DNA of 64,000 bases from Symsagittifera roscoffensis. Taxonomy: Eukaryota > Xenacoelomorpha > Acoela > Convolutidae. Shown here piece after piece: positions 10,401-18,900 of this stretch. Position 1 is the stretch's first letter. Each line of letters begins with the position of its first letter. The stretch covers positions 39,455,223 through 39,519,222 of the forward strand of contig NC_087066.1 in the NCBI RefSeq assembly GCF_963678635.1, given 5' to 3'. Position numbers and translations under genes: made by a program. Below the pieces are notes generated by a model, which worked only from the letters and a program-made list of their open reading frames with translations, was not told the origin of the DNA and made no database searches.

Positions 10401-13400
10401 TATCCAAATACCAAGAGGCCACTAAGTCGAAATGCAATAAAAAATGGCTGTAAAGAACAAATTAAACTTAAAAAACTTTTACACCCCTCGATCGACACAA
10501 AAAAAGTTGACTGAGCCGATAAAACATAACACTTTCAACTACAATGAGTAACAGACATAAATCAGAAGGAAGAAAAAAATTAAATGTAACAATTTGCACA
10601 CAGAGACAAAGCAGATAGTTAAAAACCCTGAAGGAAACATGAAAACAAGAAAACAAATGATTTGGAAAACGCAAACTTTGAAAAATAATATATCACGCTG
10701 AATCTCCTTGAATTTTATATTTTTTTATGAATGGCACTCTTAATTCCGCTACGAATTGGGAAAAAATTCCTTTTTTTAAAATTGGAAGTCATTCACGTTC
10801 TTCGCGACCTTTCCACCTTGGCTGCTAAAAAGTAGAGTTTGCGTCAGTAGAATTGGTGATTCTACTGTAAATTCAACTAATTGCGAGTCGCCGTGGACAG
10901 CATCATCTTGGGTTTCTAGAGGTTTGGAATTGCACGCAACTATAGGTTTATGGCCCAGTTGAGTGATTTTAAGCCTGCCTGAGGAGACGAATCAGGACAA
11001 TCAAACTTAGGGAAAATTCAGGTTTTAACGTCTTTATCGATACTTTCCGAAAAACCAAAATTTTAGTTTTTATATACGAGTAGTAACACCCTCGAACCTC
11101 ACAGGCTGGCAAGAAATTGGTCCACTAGGAGGTAAAAACTTCCCGAGATCTGGTGCCCGTGTATTAAGATAAGCTATAAAATAATGAAAACCCCTCCCAC
11201 CGACAACAGAGAACGAATCTGAAAAAGTTTAATGTAATCATTCCCAGAACCCAAAAAATGTGCCTGCAAGAAGTCGTTCCACTACGCGGTAACAACTTCT
11301 CGAGGAGAATCCAACTGTTGCCCATGTATTAAGATACTATAAAAACTTGGAACCCCCCCACCACAGCACAGTGCAAATTTTAGTGCCAATCACCCTTATG
11401 GCTATTCAGAAACACGTGCAACCATAGAATACCAGGAGATAAAAACTTCAGATATACAGTGCTGACAATGCCCTAAGAAAAAAGCCCCCATACCGGAAGT
11501 CATTTCTCGGGCCCCACTGAACGCAAGGAGCCAAAGGTTAGGATATGATAAATAATGGCAAGGGATATCAAGTATTAAAATTTGAGCCAAACTCGATGGT
11601 TGCACTGAAGTTATAATCACTTTAGCAGAAGACCCATTAGATCGGAAGTGGGCAATTTACACAAATAATGAGCAAGGACATGATGATTTTGAGGCAATAG
11701 AAACCCGAAAAAGATGGAGGGAAAAGAGATAATGGAACTTAGAAATGGAATATGAATGAAACTGTAGGTAAGACCCCATGGGATTCTCAGCCTGGATATG
11801 GAAGATTGACCCCGCGCGACCTCCAAAAAACCTTAAAACGTTCAGGACCAAAAGTGCATAGAAAACCTCGGCATTAGCACTGAAAACATACGCATTTGCC
11901 GGCCTCAACCCTTTGAAATTGTTAACTGGTCACGTAACTTATAATTGGGAGGAAATTTATCTACTGGTAACTGAAGCACAAGCTGTAATGCATACAGCTT
12001 TAAAATTGAAGTAGTTCAATAAACTAAATTGTCGGGTTCAGCTTAGCTTGACGAATGAGCTGTTAATAGAAAATCAGGAGGACTATTTTCCTTTAATCTT
12101 TAGAGAAAAGTGACAATTATAGAAGCAAAGCATGGGAAGTAGATCTTAGGTCTGTTAAGTGATATGAATGGGCGGGATATTAACTTAGCTCCCGGAGGTG
12201 ACTTTTGGCCCAATTTAACTCCTAAGAAACTAATTACGTTCCCCTAATAGCTGAAAGGTCGGGATTGAAATAGAGTATGGCTGGAAATTTTGATGGTGTT
12301 TACAGTGATTTAGCTACCCATGAAAAGGGTCTGACTCTAACCCCAGGAGGTCGGAATGTTAACGAGATGATCAAACTTTGGGAGATCAGTTAGTTAAACT
12401 TAGCTTGGTTTAGAGGTGAAATTGGACTTGAAATCTGCGCAACTTAGTTGGAGACACCTATGATGCGTTGACATTCATAACTAGAGTCGTCAAGGGAAAT
12501 TTCCAGGAAGTTGCGCAAAGTGTACTTGTAGGGACGATCACAACTATAACTGAGACTCAAATAGACAAACATAGCGAAACGGTTACGAGGCACCTATGAT
12601 GAGTTGGCATTTATAACTAGAGTCGTCAAGGGAAATTTCAGCTAGAAACTTGCGCAAAGTGTACTTGTAGGAAAGATCACAACTAAAACTATAACTAAAA
12701 CTCAAATAGAAAAACATAGCGAAACGGTTACGGGTAGCCTATACTTAGTGAGAACAATTGGCACTAAATTAGATTGTAAATGATTCTCATCAGTAGGAGA
12801 ACAAAACTAGCTACTAGCGAGAGCAGTTGCGTTCTCGTAGTTAGTTGGAGAACAGTTAGACACTTGTGAGTATAGAAATTCTCCCAAGCGAGTGTAAATT
12901 CATCAAAATAATGATTTCTCAAGAGCGAGAGATAGTTGATTGAGCTATCGAGGATAGCAAGAGTTCAGAGAGTTAGTTAGTGTTAACGGGAAGTTGAATT
13001 GCATTCGGAAAAAGGTATTGATTGATCGCGGACCCGTTTCTTTCGTTAGATTATTTGCCTACTGTATTTGGACTTATATTTATCTGAACTTAATTAATAT
13101 TGGAGATTCTTGCGATCGATACAGCCACAAGAACAATACGAAGAGGCGAGTAACATAGTACAGTAGTACAATTACCACCAACTTAACCCTTTCGGGATTA
13201 AGGATAGTAGTGAATCTCGGTCGCCCTGCTGAACTCACTACCCAAGGGACCACTTTGCGGTGCCGTTAAGTGAAGAGGGAGAACGATCCTAGAGAAGCAA
13301 TCCCTTAAATCTACTCCTACCTTCTAATGAAAGAACTCAATTGAAATTTCAAAAGCCAAACCGCTAAAACTCAATTTTGAGCGTAAACAAACTTTGGACA

Positions 13401-14368
13401 TTATCTAGGAAAAAATCATCAAGATCTATGTGTCTTTGAAACATCCATTTGAAATTAAATCAGACACCCACATCTTCACATGAATCAAACAATTTTATTC
13501 AGGCCATAGTATAAGGGCATGAGCTATCTGCAACTCACCGTGCCGTAAATTCTTCGAAATAAGAACAAATAGCCGACTACGGATTGTGAAAGAAACGGCA
13601 TACCTCCGGATTATGGAGGATTCCTAGCTGATTTACGTTTTACACAACTAGTTTTTTTTATTAACCCCCACCCAGTTCCTCCCAGCTTTCAATCTTGGAC
13701 CTTTTACTCCGTGGAGGAAAAAAGATGTCATCCATTTTTCCGCAGCCGGTCCCATCATGAGGAGGCGGATGACACTGGAACCATAACCGAACCGGGTTAT
13801 GAATTTCTTGCACAATTTATATTTAAATATCAAATAAAACTAAGCAAATTGACCTTAACACTTTTACTGTTCAACAGTGCAGTTTGCCTTCCTTTTAACA
13901 AAAGAAATGAACTGAAAATGAAAAGAAATCAAAATTCAAAAGCAAAAAACTAAATTGAGCTTGAACAAAAAATTTGAGCTTGAACCAAAAAATTGAAAAA
14001 CAAAAACCATCACGACCTAGAAAGGAGTCTTCATTACGTTCGACACTAACATGGGAAAATGACAAAAAAAACAAGTAAAAAAATTCCGAAAACGTGTATC
14101 GAAGTTTTGTACAGTAATTGAAGTACTCTTTCTTTTTCTTTATGTGATGATTATAGACTATAATGAGTACATAAGACAGATAGTTACGTTGAAAGTATTT
14201 GAACAAAAAACAACCTGCGCAAAGAATGGGTTATGGAATCTTCGCCCTCCTTACCTGACACGATGCATGTCTGTATGGTCAGCCGCTCGTCCATGCCACT
14301 CAGTTTGTCTGGCTGCAAATCCATGTTGGCTTCAGCCGCAAACGCTTCAGCTGCTTCTTTGAATCCCT
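1256..14368 (-). CDS. GID8: GID8/TWA1, CTLH E3 ligase subunit (5' partial, four exons)
   Basis: Join on the minus strand: 14368-14255, 3741-3656, 1940-1746, 1453-1256. Introns have GT..AG borders and phases 1, 0, 0; the joined frame has no stop before TGA at 1258-1256. The product (about 196 aa here; human protein 228 aa) runs from the second half of the LisH motif (GFKEAAEAF) through CTLH (DERLTIQ..., IIGAMKLINDL, QQHVIELIRR) to the CRA region (LTFAQTYL, KLAKAVQILDWAQN, VKYPRI). GID8 is a scaffold subunit of the GID/CTLH ubiquitin ligase, bridging RanBP9-type subunits and the MAEA-RMND5 RING pair. The N-terminal 30-45 residues (start codon, first LisH half) are missing: upstream of 14368 lies only satellite to the window end. 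Either exon 1 is beyond 64 kb or the gene is broken. Family call is very secure. Confidence 0.93.
1454..1745 (-). other. GID8 intron, 292 bp
   Basis: Donor CTCAAG|gtgttt at 1746/1745 and acceptor cttttcag at 1455-1454. Small intron with no repeat recognised. Both junctions are set by the clean protein alignment on either side. Confidence 0.85.
1746..1940 (-). CDS. GID8: GID8 internal exon (end of CTLH, start of CRA)
   Basis: 195 bp, exactly 65 codons, phase 0 at both ends. Acceptor attgtttcag|CAACAG at 1941/1940. Begins QQHVIELIRR, which equals the family's FxLQQQHLIEL stretch once joined to the preceding exon ending NFQLK. Continues LTFAQTYLSEHGDD and ends SKRLK. Confidence 0.93.
1941..3655 (-). 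other. GID8 intron, 1.7 kb
   Basis: Donor CTGAAA|gtgagt at 3656/3655, acceptor tgtttcag at 1942-1941. AT-rich. Holds the inverted-repeat cluster at 2521-2720 and a short C/G-rich hairpin near 2405-2431 (cctcccc / ggggagg). No coding sequence recognised. Confidence 0.85.
2521..2720. mobile_element. Nested MITE-like cluster sharing one terminal repeat
   Basis: ATCTACTTAACAAT at 2522-2535 pairs perfectly (14 bp) with its reverse complement at 2566-2579, giving a 58-bp hairpin element with a C/G-rich interior. Degraded copies of the same end follow at 2678-2691 and 2706-2719, the latter next to GGGGG and mirroring the left end CGGATCTACTTAA..CCCCC. The whole looks like a short element inside, or beside, a second copy with terminal repeats at 2519 and 2720. 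No transposase; non-autonomous if mobile. Confidence 0.5.
3656..3741 (-). CDS. GID8: GID8 internal exon (middle of CTLH)
   Basis: 86 bp, too short to stand out as an ORF. Acceptor ctatttcag|GCGAC at 3742/3741, donor GAAA|gtgagt at 3656/3655. Phase 1 entry completes a Gly codon, then 28 codons read DIIGAMKLINDL...NFQLK, matching the family's GQIQEAIALINSL...FHLQ. It joins in frame with both neighbouring exons, which strongly supports it. Confidence 0.9.
3924..4172. repeat. Dispersed repeat, short copy
   Basis: Starts gtttttattgtgatgctg and ends cgtgcataaaaactggta. Nearly the same sequence recurs at 5240-5637, where about 150-170 bp more lies in the middle. A third, partial copy starts at 6646. 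Unrecognised family, non-coding. Confidence 0.7.
4926..5006 (-). repeat. tRNA-Leu-like SINE head or tRNA pseudogene
   Basis: 81 bp on the minus strand with tRNA features: complementary ends GTTAAG/CTTAAC, an A-box-like TGGCTAAGGGG, an anticodon-like loop CTCAAAA in a GAGA/TCTC stem (CAA, Leu), extra bases like a long variable arm, and a B-box-like GATTCGAATC. The T stem cannot pair properly and overlaps the acceptor stem, so a working tRNA is unlikely. The flanking sequence is shared with 6240-6530, as expected of a SINE. Confidence 0.5.
4926..5240 (-). repeat. SINE-like repeat, copy 1
   Basis: The tRNA-like head and adjoining sequence (gactagtcacgaat-like, agcagctacatatgct-like, tttgcatgtaacaaatcg) match 6240-6530 over about 300 bp with scattered changes. 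The AT-rich end near 5220 (gatatattga) leads straight into the dispersed repeat at 5240. Confidence 0.5.
5240..5637. repeat. Dispersed repeat, long copy
   Basis: Same repeat as 3924-4172. Both flanks match, but bases around 5375-5545 have no counterpart in the short copy, so one copy gained or lost a segment. Adjacent to the SINE-like copy ending at 5240. Confidence 0.65.
5640..6230. other. AT-rich intronic stretch
   Basis: A short direct repeat (attgcgcgaaaaa.cctt..atacgttt.attgcgc) occurs at about 5656-5720. Otherwise A-rich sequence with no ORF or feature recognised. Confidence 0.4.
6240..6530 (-). repeat. SINE-like repeat, copy 2
   Basis: Matches 4926-5240: degraded tRNA-like head at about 6240-6302, then the shared body. 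Its last about 100 bp form the left arm of the palindrome at 6424-6644. Confidence 0.5.
6424..6644. repeat. Long inverted repeat (palindrome), about 95-bp arms
   Basis: Left arm 6424-6525 and right arm 6555-6644 are reverse complements with few mismatches and a spacer of about 29 bp. Shared blocks include ACTGAAGGCATCCAC, GCATGTAACAAATCGCAAAG and TGCAAGATATATTGA. It arises from two copies of the SINE-like tail in opposite orientation. An RNA across it would fold into a long hairpin. Confidence 0.75.
6646..6815. repeat. Dispersed repeat, partial copy 3
   Basis: Begins gtttgaaacaaatagctttt and follows the 5240-5637 copy through a 'gcacatgct' segment to 'ggcaccaatatttg'. Truncated before the 3' part. 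It directly abuts the palindrome, as copy 2 abuts the first SINE-like copy. Confidence 0.6.
6816..7515. other. AT-rich intronic stretch
   Basis: Short direct repeat of ctgag/actagt.taaacac at 6836-6880 and A/G-rich sequence near 7130-7180. A patch at 7070-7110 resembles sequence upstream of the SINE-like copies (gaggc.aagctgc.cttc). No gene recognised. Confidence 0.4.
7550..7659 (-). other. Candidate cryptic exon in the GID8 intron
   Basis: An open stretch less AT-rich than its surroundings, flanked by a strong acceptor (ggtttttattccag at 7660) and a possible donor (CCTTG|gtggtt). Read through, it gives a lysine/arginine-rich peptide (ASKERSGKKYTDVKQSLTRC). No family recognised. At 110 bp (or 113 bp with the next donor), its inclusion would shift the GID8 frame, so it would act as a poison exon, if used at all. 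It could also be a transposon remnant. Confidence 0.25.
7785..7825. repeat. Perfect 13-bp-stem hairpin
   Basis: AGGCTGTTTCGCT at 7785-7797 and its exact reverse complement at 7813-7825, with a 15-nt loop. The most perfect short hairpin in the intron. Function unknown. Confidence 0.6.
7932..8024 (-). repeat. tRNA-like sequence (SINE head)
   Basis: On the minus strand, AGTTCGAGTCCC matches an RNA polymerase III B box and TAGTAAAGGGGTA resembles an A box. No full cloverleaf could be drawn by eye. Probably a decayed tRNA-derived element. Confidence 0.4.
8268..8336 (-). repeat. tRNA-like sequence (SINE head)
   Basis: Minus-strand GATGGTCGAATG (A-box-like) followed by AGGTTCAAATCTCC (good B box), then an A-rich tail. 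Cloverleaf pairing is incomplete. Confidence 0.4.
8402..8476 (-). repeat. tRNA-like sequence (SINE head)
   Basis: Minus-strand CCAGGTTCAAATGCTGATCGG (B-box region) followed by an A run. Layout resembles the copy at 8268-8336, about 135 bp away and in the same orientation. Confidence 0.35.
8734..8750. repeat. Short hairpin CGCTTGC-TTC-GCAAGCG
   Basis: A 7-bp perfect stem with a 3-nt loop inside a less AT-rich patch (about 8680-8800). The related string gcttcgcaagcg occurs at about 5440, so it may belong to a repeat. Confidence 0.45.
9120..9900. repeat. Degenerate tandem repeat, period about 145 bp
   Basis: Four diverged copies share a 'tc.cagatttgacag.gtat' type block at about 9303, 9449, 9606 and 9739, followed by A-rich sequence with a 'gtccaaaaaatcaa' type string. 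Spacing is 133-157 bp. Much older than the main satellite and unrelated to it by eye. Confidence 0.35.
9900..11080. other. AT-rich intronic stretch
   Basis: No coding sequence with recognised similarity. A short direct repeat (atactctcctcaa) occurs at about 10361-10390. A less AT-rich patch lies at about 10860-11000. Confidence 0.35.
11100..11480. repeat. Degenerate tandem repeat, period about 150-157 bp
   Basis: Three diverged copies share 'g.tccacta..ggtaaaaacttc' (about 11119, 11276, 11427) and 'cccgtgtattaagata.actataaaa'. The third copy is the most decayed. No protein recognised. Confidence 0.5.
11481..12450. other. Less AT-rich intronic stretch
   Basis: Base composition changes here to more G on the plus strand, suggesting foreign (retroelement-like) origin. 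Open frames at 11402-11908 on the minus strand are short and overlapping, without a recognisable domain. Confidence 0.3.
12455..12732. repeat. Direct tandem duplication, two copies of about 140 bp
   Basis: CACCTATGATG..TTG begins both copies (12455 and 12591) and CGAAACGGTTACG ends both (12575 and 12720). Inner blocks such as ACTAGAGTCGTCAAGGGAAA and GCGCAAAGTGTACTTGTAGG are shared. The copies differ by a few bases and small indels. Confidence 0.8.
12740..14254. other. Intron 5' part next to the GID8 exon
   Basis: 12740-13330 continues the less AT-rich composition and contains an inverted pair around 'aaccctttcgggatt'; it could be the end of an LTR-type element but no terminal repeat pair was found. 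13330-14254 is AT-rich. Patches with open frames at 13650-13950 show no known domain. Confidence 0.3.
14255..14368 (-). CDS. GID8: GID8 exon, second half of LisH and start of CTLH
   Basis: 114 bp with acceptor gtgttctacag|AGGGATTC at 14369/14368 and donor GTGTCAG|gtaagg. Encodes GFKEAAEAFAAEAN, then MDERLTIQTCIVS, matching family GFKEAAEKF and LDERIKIREMIL. The first two bases complete a codon (likely Glu) begun in an upstream exon not present in the window. Phase 1 exit. Confidence 0.92.
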
Positions 14369-14410
14369 CTGTAGAACACGAAAACAACATTTACATAAAC
14401 TGCCGGGAAT

Positions 14411-16200
14411 AATAAAGGACAGTTATAAGCACGGATCAAAAGAAACCATTAGAATATCAATCAACCTTATTCATATAGGAACATATTAATGCAAAGAAAC
14501 ACCCATGCCATCGGTAGTTATAAAAAAAACTATAATCTGAGCTTTCTTCTGTAACAGCAAACCGCGCTGCTCAGTTAACCCGCAGCTTGGTAAGCACTGC
14601 TGTGAGTCATATAGGACAGTAATTAACATGATTCGAAAACAGTGCTATCGGTGAGTCCTGATATAATGCGAATAATTGATGCACATTCATGAGAACGCGT
14701 TTCAAGCAGAGCAGAAACAATTGGAAAATTAATCAATTGTATTCATTTAGGAACATATCAATGCAAAGACCAAAACCCATGCCATCGGTAGTTCCAAAGA
14801 ATTATAAACTGAGCTTTCTTCTGTAACAGCAAACCGCGCTGCTCAGTTAACCCGCAGCTTGGTACGCACTGCTATGAATCATATAGGACTGTAATTAGCA
14901 CTGTTCAAACACAGCGCAATCGGTTAATCTTACAATAATGTGAATACTTGATGTATATTTATGAGCACACGTTATAAGCAGAGCAGAAGCAATTAGAATA
15001 CCAACCAATCTTATTCATATAGGAACAAATTAATGCTAAGAATAAAACGCATGCCATCGGTGGTTCCGAAAAACTAAAAACTGGGCTTTCTTCTGTAACA
15101 GCAAACCGCGCTGCTCAGTTAACCCGCAGCTTGGTACGCACTGCTATGAAACATATAGGACAGTAATTAGCACTGTTCAAACACAGCGCAACCGGTTAGT
15201 CTTAAAATAATGCTTGGTAAGCATTGCTATGAATGGTATAGTACACTAATTAGCAAGGTTCAAAAACAGAGCTATCGGTAAATCCTGATATAATGTGAAT
15301 ACTTGATGTATATTCATGAAAACACAGTTCAAGCAGAGCAGAAACAATAAGAATATCAACCAATTGTATTCATTTAGGAACAAACTAAAGCACAGAAAAA
15401 AAACTAAGTCATCGGTAGTTACAAAAAAAAAACTATAATCTGAGCTTTCTTCTGAAACAGCAAACCGCGCTGCTCAGTTAACCCGCAGCTTAGTAATCAC
15501 TGCTGTGAGTCATATAGAACAGAAATAAGCATGGTTCAAAAACAGTGCTATCGGTGAGTCCTGATATAATGCAAATAATTGATGCACATTCATGAGAACA
15601 CGTTTCAAGCAGAGCAGAAACAATTGGAAAATTAATCAATTGTATTCATTTAGGAACATATTAATGCAAAGAACAAAACTCATGCCATCGGTAGTTCCAA
15701 AGAATTATAATCTGAGCTTTCTTCTGTAACAGCAAACCGCGCTGCTCAGTTAACCCGCAGCTTGGTAAGCACTGCTGTGAGTCATATAGGACAGTAATTA
15801 GCATGGTTCAAAAACAGTGCTATCGATGAGTCCTGATATAATGCGAATAATTGATGCACATTCATGAGAACACGTTTAAAGCAGAGCAGAAACAATTGGA
15901 AAATTAACCAATTGTATTCATTAAGGAATATATTAATGCAAAGAAAAAACCCATGCCATCGGTAGTTACAAAAAAAAACTATAATCTGAGCTTTCTTCTG
16001 TAACAGCAAACCGCGCTGCTCAGTTAACTCGCAGCTTGGTAAGCATTGCTGTGAATGGTATAGGACACTAATTAGCACGGTTCAAAAACAGAGCTATCGG
16101 TAAAACCTGATATAATGTGAATACTTGATGTATATTCATGAGAACACAGTTCAAGCAGAGCAGAAACAATAAGAATATCAACCAATTGTATTCATTCAGG
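14411..16200. repeat. Satellite left edge, diverged monomers
   Basis: Monomers here carry more point changes and unusual strings (CTTACAATAATG, TTATTCATATAGG) than the array interior. No higher-order repeat is evident. Includes an aberrant unit at 15053-15408. Confidence 0.7.
15053..15408. repeat. Aberrant 356-bp satellite unit
   Basis: The monomer runs to TTAAAATAATG at 15212, then jumps back to the CTTGGTAAGCATTG box. Part of a monomer is thus repeated, giving about 84 bp extra. It looks like an out-of-register recombination junction. Confidence 0.75.
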
Positions 16201-18900
16201 AACATACTAATGCAAAGAACAAATCCCATGCCATCGGTAGTTCCAAAGAATCATAAACTGAGCTTTCTTCTGCAACAGCAAACCACGCTGCTTAGTTAAT
16301 CCGCAGCTTGGTAAGCATTGTTATGAATGGTATAGGACACTAATTAGCACGGTTCAAAAACAGAGCTATCTGTAAGTCCTGATATAACGTGAAAACTTGA
16401 TGTATATTCACGAGAACACAGTTCAAGCAGAGCAGAAACAATAAGAATATCAACCAATTGTATTCATTTAAACATATTTATGCACTGAAAAAACCCATAC
16501 CATCGGTAGTTACAAAAAAACTACAATCTGAGTTTTCTTCTGTAACAGCAAACTGCGCTGCTCAGTTAACCCGCAGCTTGGTAAGCACTGCTGTGAGTCA
16601 TATAGGACAGTATTTAACATGGTTCAAAAACAGTGCTATCGGTGAGTCCTGATATAATGAGATAATTGATGCACATTCATGAGAACGCGTTTCAAGCAGA
16701 GCAGAAACAATTGGAAAAATAACCAATTGTATTCATTTAGGAACATATCAATGCAAAGACCAAAACCCATGCCATCGGTAGTTCCAAAGAATTATAAACT
16801 GAGCTTTCTTCTGTAACAGCAAACCGCGCTGCTCAGTTAAATCGCAGCTTGGTAAGCATTGATGTGAATGGTATAGAACACTAATTAGCACGGTTCAAAA
16901 ACAGAGCTATCGGTTAGTCCTGATATAATGTGAATACTTGATGTATATTCACGAGAACACAGTTCAAGCAGAGCAGAAACAAAAAAAAATATCAACCAAT
17001 TGTATTCATTTAGGAACATATTAATGCAAAGAAACACCCATGCCATCGGTTGTTCCAAAAGCTATACACTTGGCTTTCTAATTTAACAGCAAACCGCGCT
17101 GCTCAGTTAAACCGCAGCTTGGTAAGCACTGCTGTGAGTCATATAGGACAGTAATTAGCATGGTTCAAAAACAGTGCTATCGGTAAGTCCTGATATAATG
17201 TGAATACTTGATGTAGATTCATGAGAACCTAGTTCAAGCAGAGCAGAAACAATAAGAATATCAACCAATTGTATTCATTTAGGAACATATCAATGCAAAG
17301 ACCAAAACCCATGCCATCGGTAGTTCCAAAGAATTATAAACTGAGCTTTCTTCTGTAACAGCAAACCGCGCTGCTCAGTTAAATCGCAGCTTGGTAAGCA
17401 TTGATGTGAATGGTATAGAACACTAATTAGCACGGTTCAAAAACAGAGCTATCGGTTAGTCCTGATATAATGTGAATACTTGATGTATATTCACGAGAAC
17501 ACAGTTCAAGCAGAGCAGAAACAAAAAAAAATATCAACCAATTGTATTCATTTAGGAACATATTAATGCAAAGAAACACCCATGCCATCGGTTGTTCCAA
17601 AAGCTATACACTTGGCTTTCTAATTTAACAGCAAACCGCGCTGCTCAGTTAAACCGCAGCTTGGTAAGCACTGCTGTGAGTCATATAGGACAGTAATTAG
17701 CATGGTTCAAAAACAGTGCTATCGGTAAGTCCTGATATAATGTGAATACTTGATGTAGATTCATGAGAACCTAGTTCAAGCAGAGCAGAAACAATAAGAA
17801 TATCAACCAATTGTATTCATTTAGGAACATATTAATGCAAAGAACAAAAACCCATGCCATCGGTAGTTCCAAAGAATCATAAACTGAGCTTTCTTCTGCA
17901 ACAGCAAACTACGCTGCTTAGTTAATCCGCAGCTTGGTAAGCATTGTTATGAATGGTATAGGACACTAATTAGCACGGTTCAAAAACAGAGCTATCTGTA
18001 AGTCCTGATATAACGTGAAAACTTGATGTATATTCACGAGAACACAGTTCAAGCAGAGCAGAAACAATAAGAATATCAACCAATTGTATTCATTTAGAAA
18101 CATATTTATGCACTGAAAAAACCCATACCATCGGTAGTTACAAAAAAACTACAATCTGAGTTTTCTTCTGTAACAGCAAACCGCGCTGCTCAGTTAACCC
18201 GCAGCTTGGTAAGCACTGCTGTGAGTCATATAGGACAGTATTTAACATGGTTCAAAAACAGTGCTATCGGTGAGTCCTGATATAATGAGATAATTGATGC
18301 ACATTCATGAGAACGCGTTTCAAGCAGAGCAGAAACAATTGGAAAAATAACCAATTGTATTCAATTAGGAACATATCAATGCAAAGACCAAAACCCATGC
18401 CATCGGTAGTTCCAAAGAATTATAAACTGAGCTTTCTTCTGTAACAGCAAACCGCGCTGCTCAGTTAAATCGCAGCTTGGTAAGCATTGATGTGAATGGT
18501 ATAGAACACTAATTAGCACGGTTCAAAAACAGAGCTATCGGTTAGTCCTGATATAATGTGAATACTTGATGTATATTCACGAGAACACAGTTCAAGCAGA
18601 GCAGAAACAAAAAAAAATATCAACCAATTGTATTCAATTAGGAACATATTAATGCAAAGAAACACCCATGCCATCGGTTGTTCCAAAAGCTATACACTTG
18701 GCTTTCTAATTTAACAGCAAACCGCGCTGCTCAGTTAAACTGCAGCTTGGTAAGCACTGCTGTGAGTCATATAGGACAGTAATTAGCATGGTTCAAAAAC
18801 AGTGCTATCGGTAAGTCCTGATATAATGTGAATACTTGATGTAGATTCATGAGAACCTAGTTCAAGCAGAGCAGAAACAATAAGAATATCAACCAATTGT
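16200..18900. repeat. Nested satellite duplications, offsets 1,628 and 543 bp
   Basis: 16200-17280 recurs at about 17828-18900 (marker TATGCACTGAAAAAACCCAT at 16479 and 18107). Between them, 17281-17820 repeats the dimer at 16738-17280. Two rounds of duplication of 6 and 2 monomers explain the block. Confidence 0.8.

Larger units (their letters stand above)
3742..14254 (-). other. GID8 intron, 10.5 kb, repeat-rich
   Basis: Donor GTGTCAG|gtaagg at 14255/14254 and acceptor ctatttcag at 3743-3742. Strongly AT-rich with many A/T runs. Contents listed separately: dispersed repeats, a palindrome, tRNA-like heads, hairpins and old tandem repeats. The short ORFs across it show no recognised domain. 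No known gene nested in it was identified. Confidence 0.85.

Noticed and set aside
10970-11010. Hammerhead-like CTGAGGAGACGAATCAGG
   Set aside because: There is no room for stem II between CTGAGGA and GAA, and the adenosine run is wrong. Probably a chance hairpin.
11402-11908. Minus-strand coding gene in overlapping 69-83 aa frames
   Set aside because: Overlapping frames without start context, conserved motif or exon borders.
13648-13953. Opposed ORFs of 61 and 80 aa as a gene
   Set aside because: No family recognised on either strand and no consistent splice sites around them.
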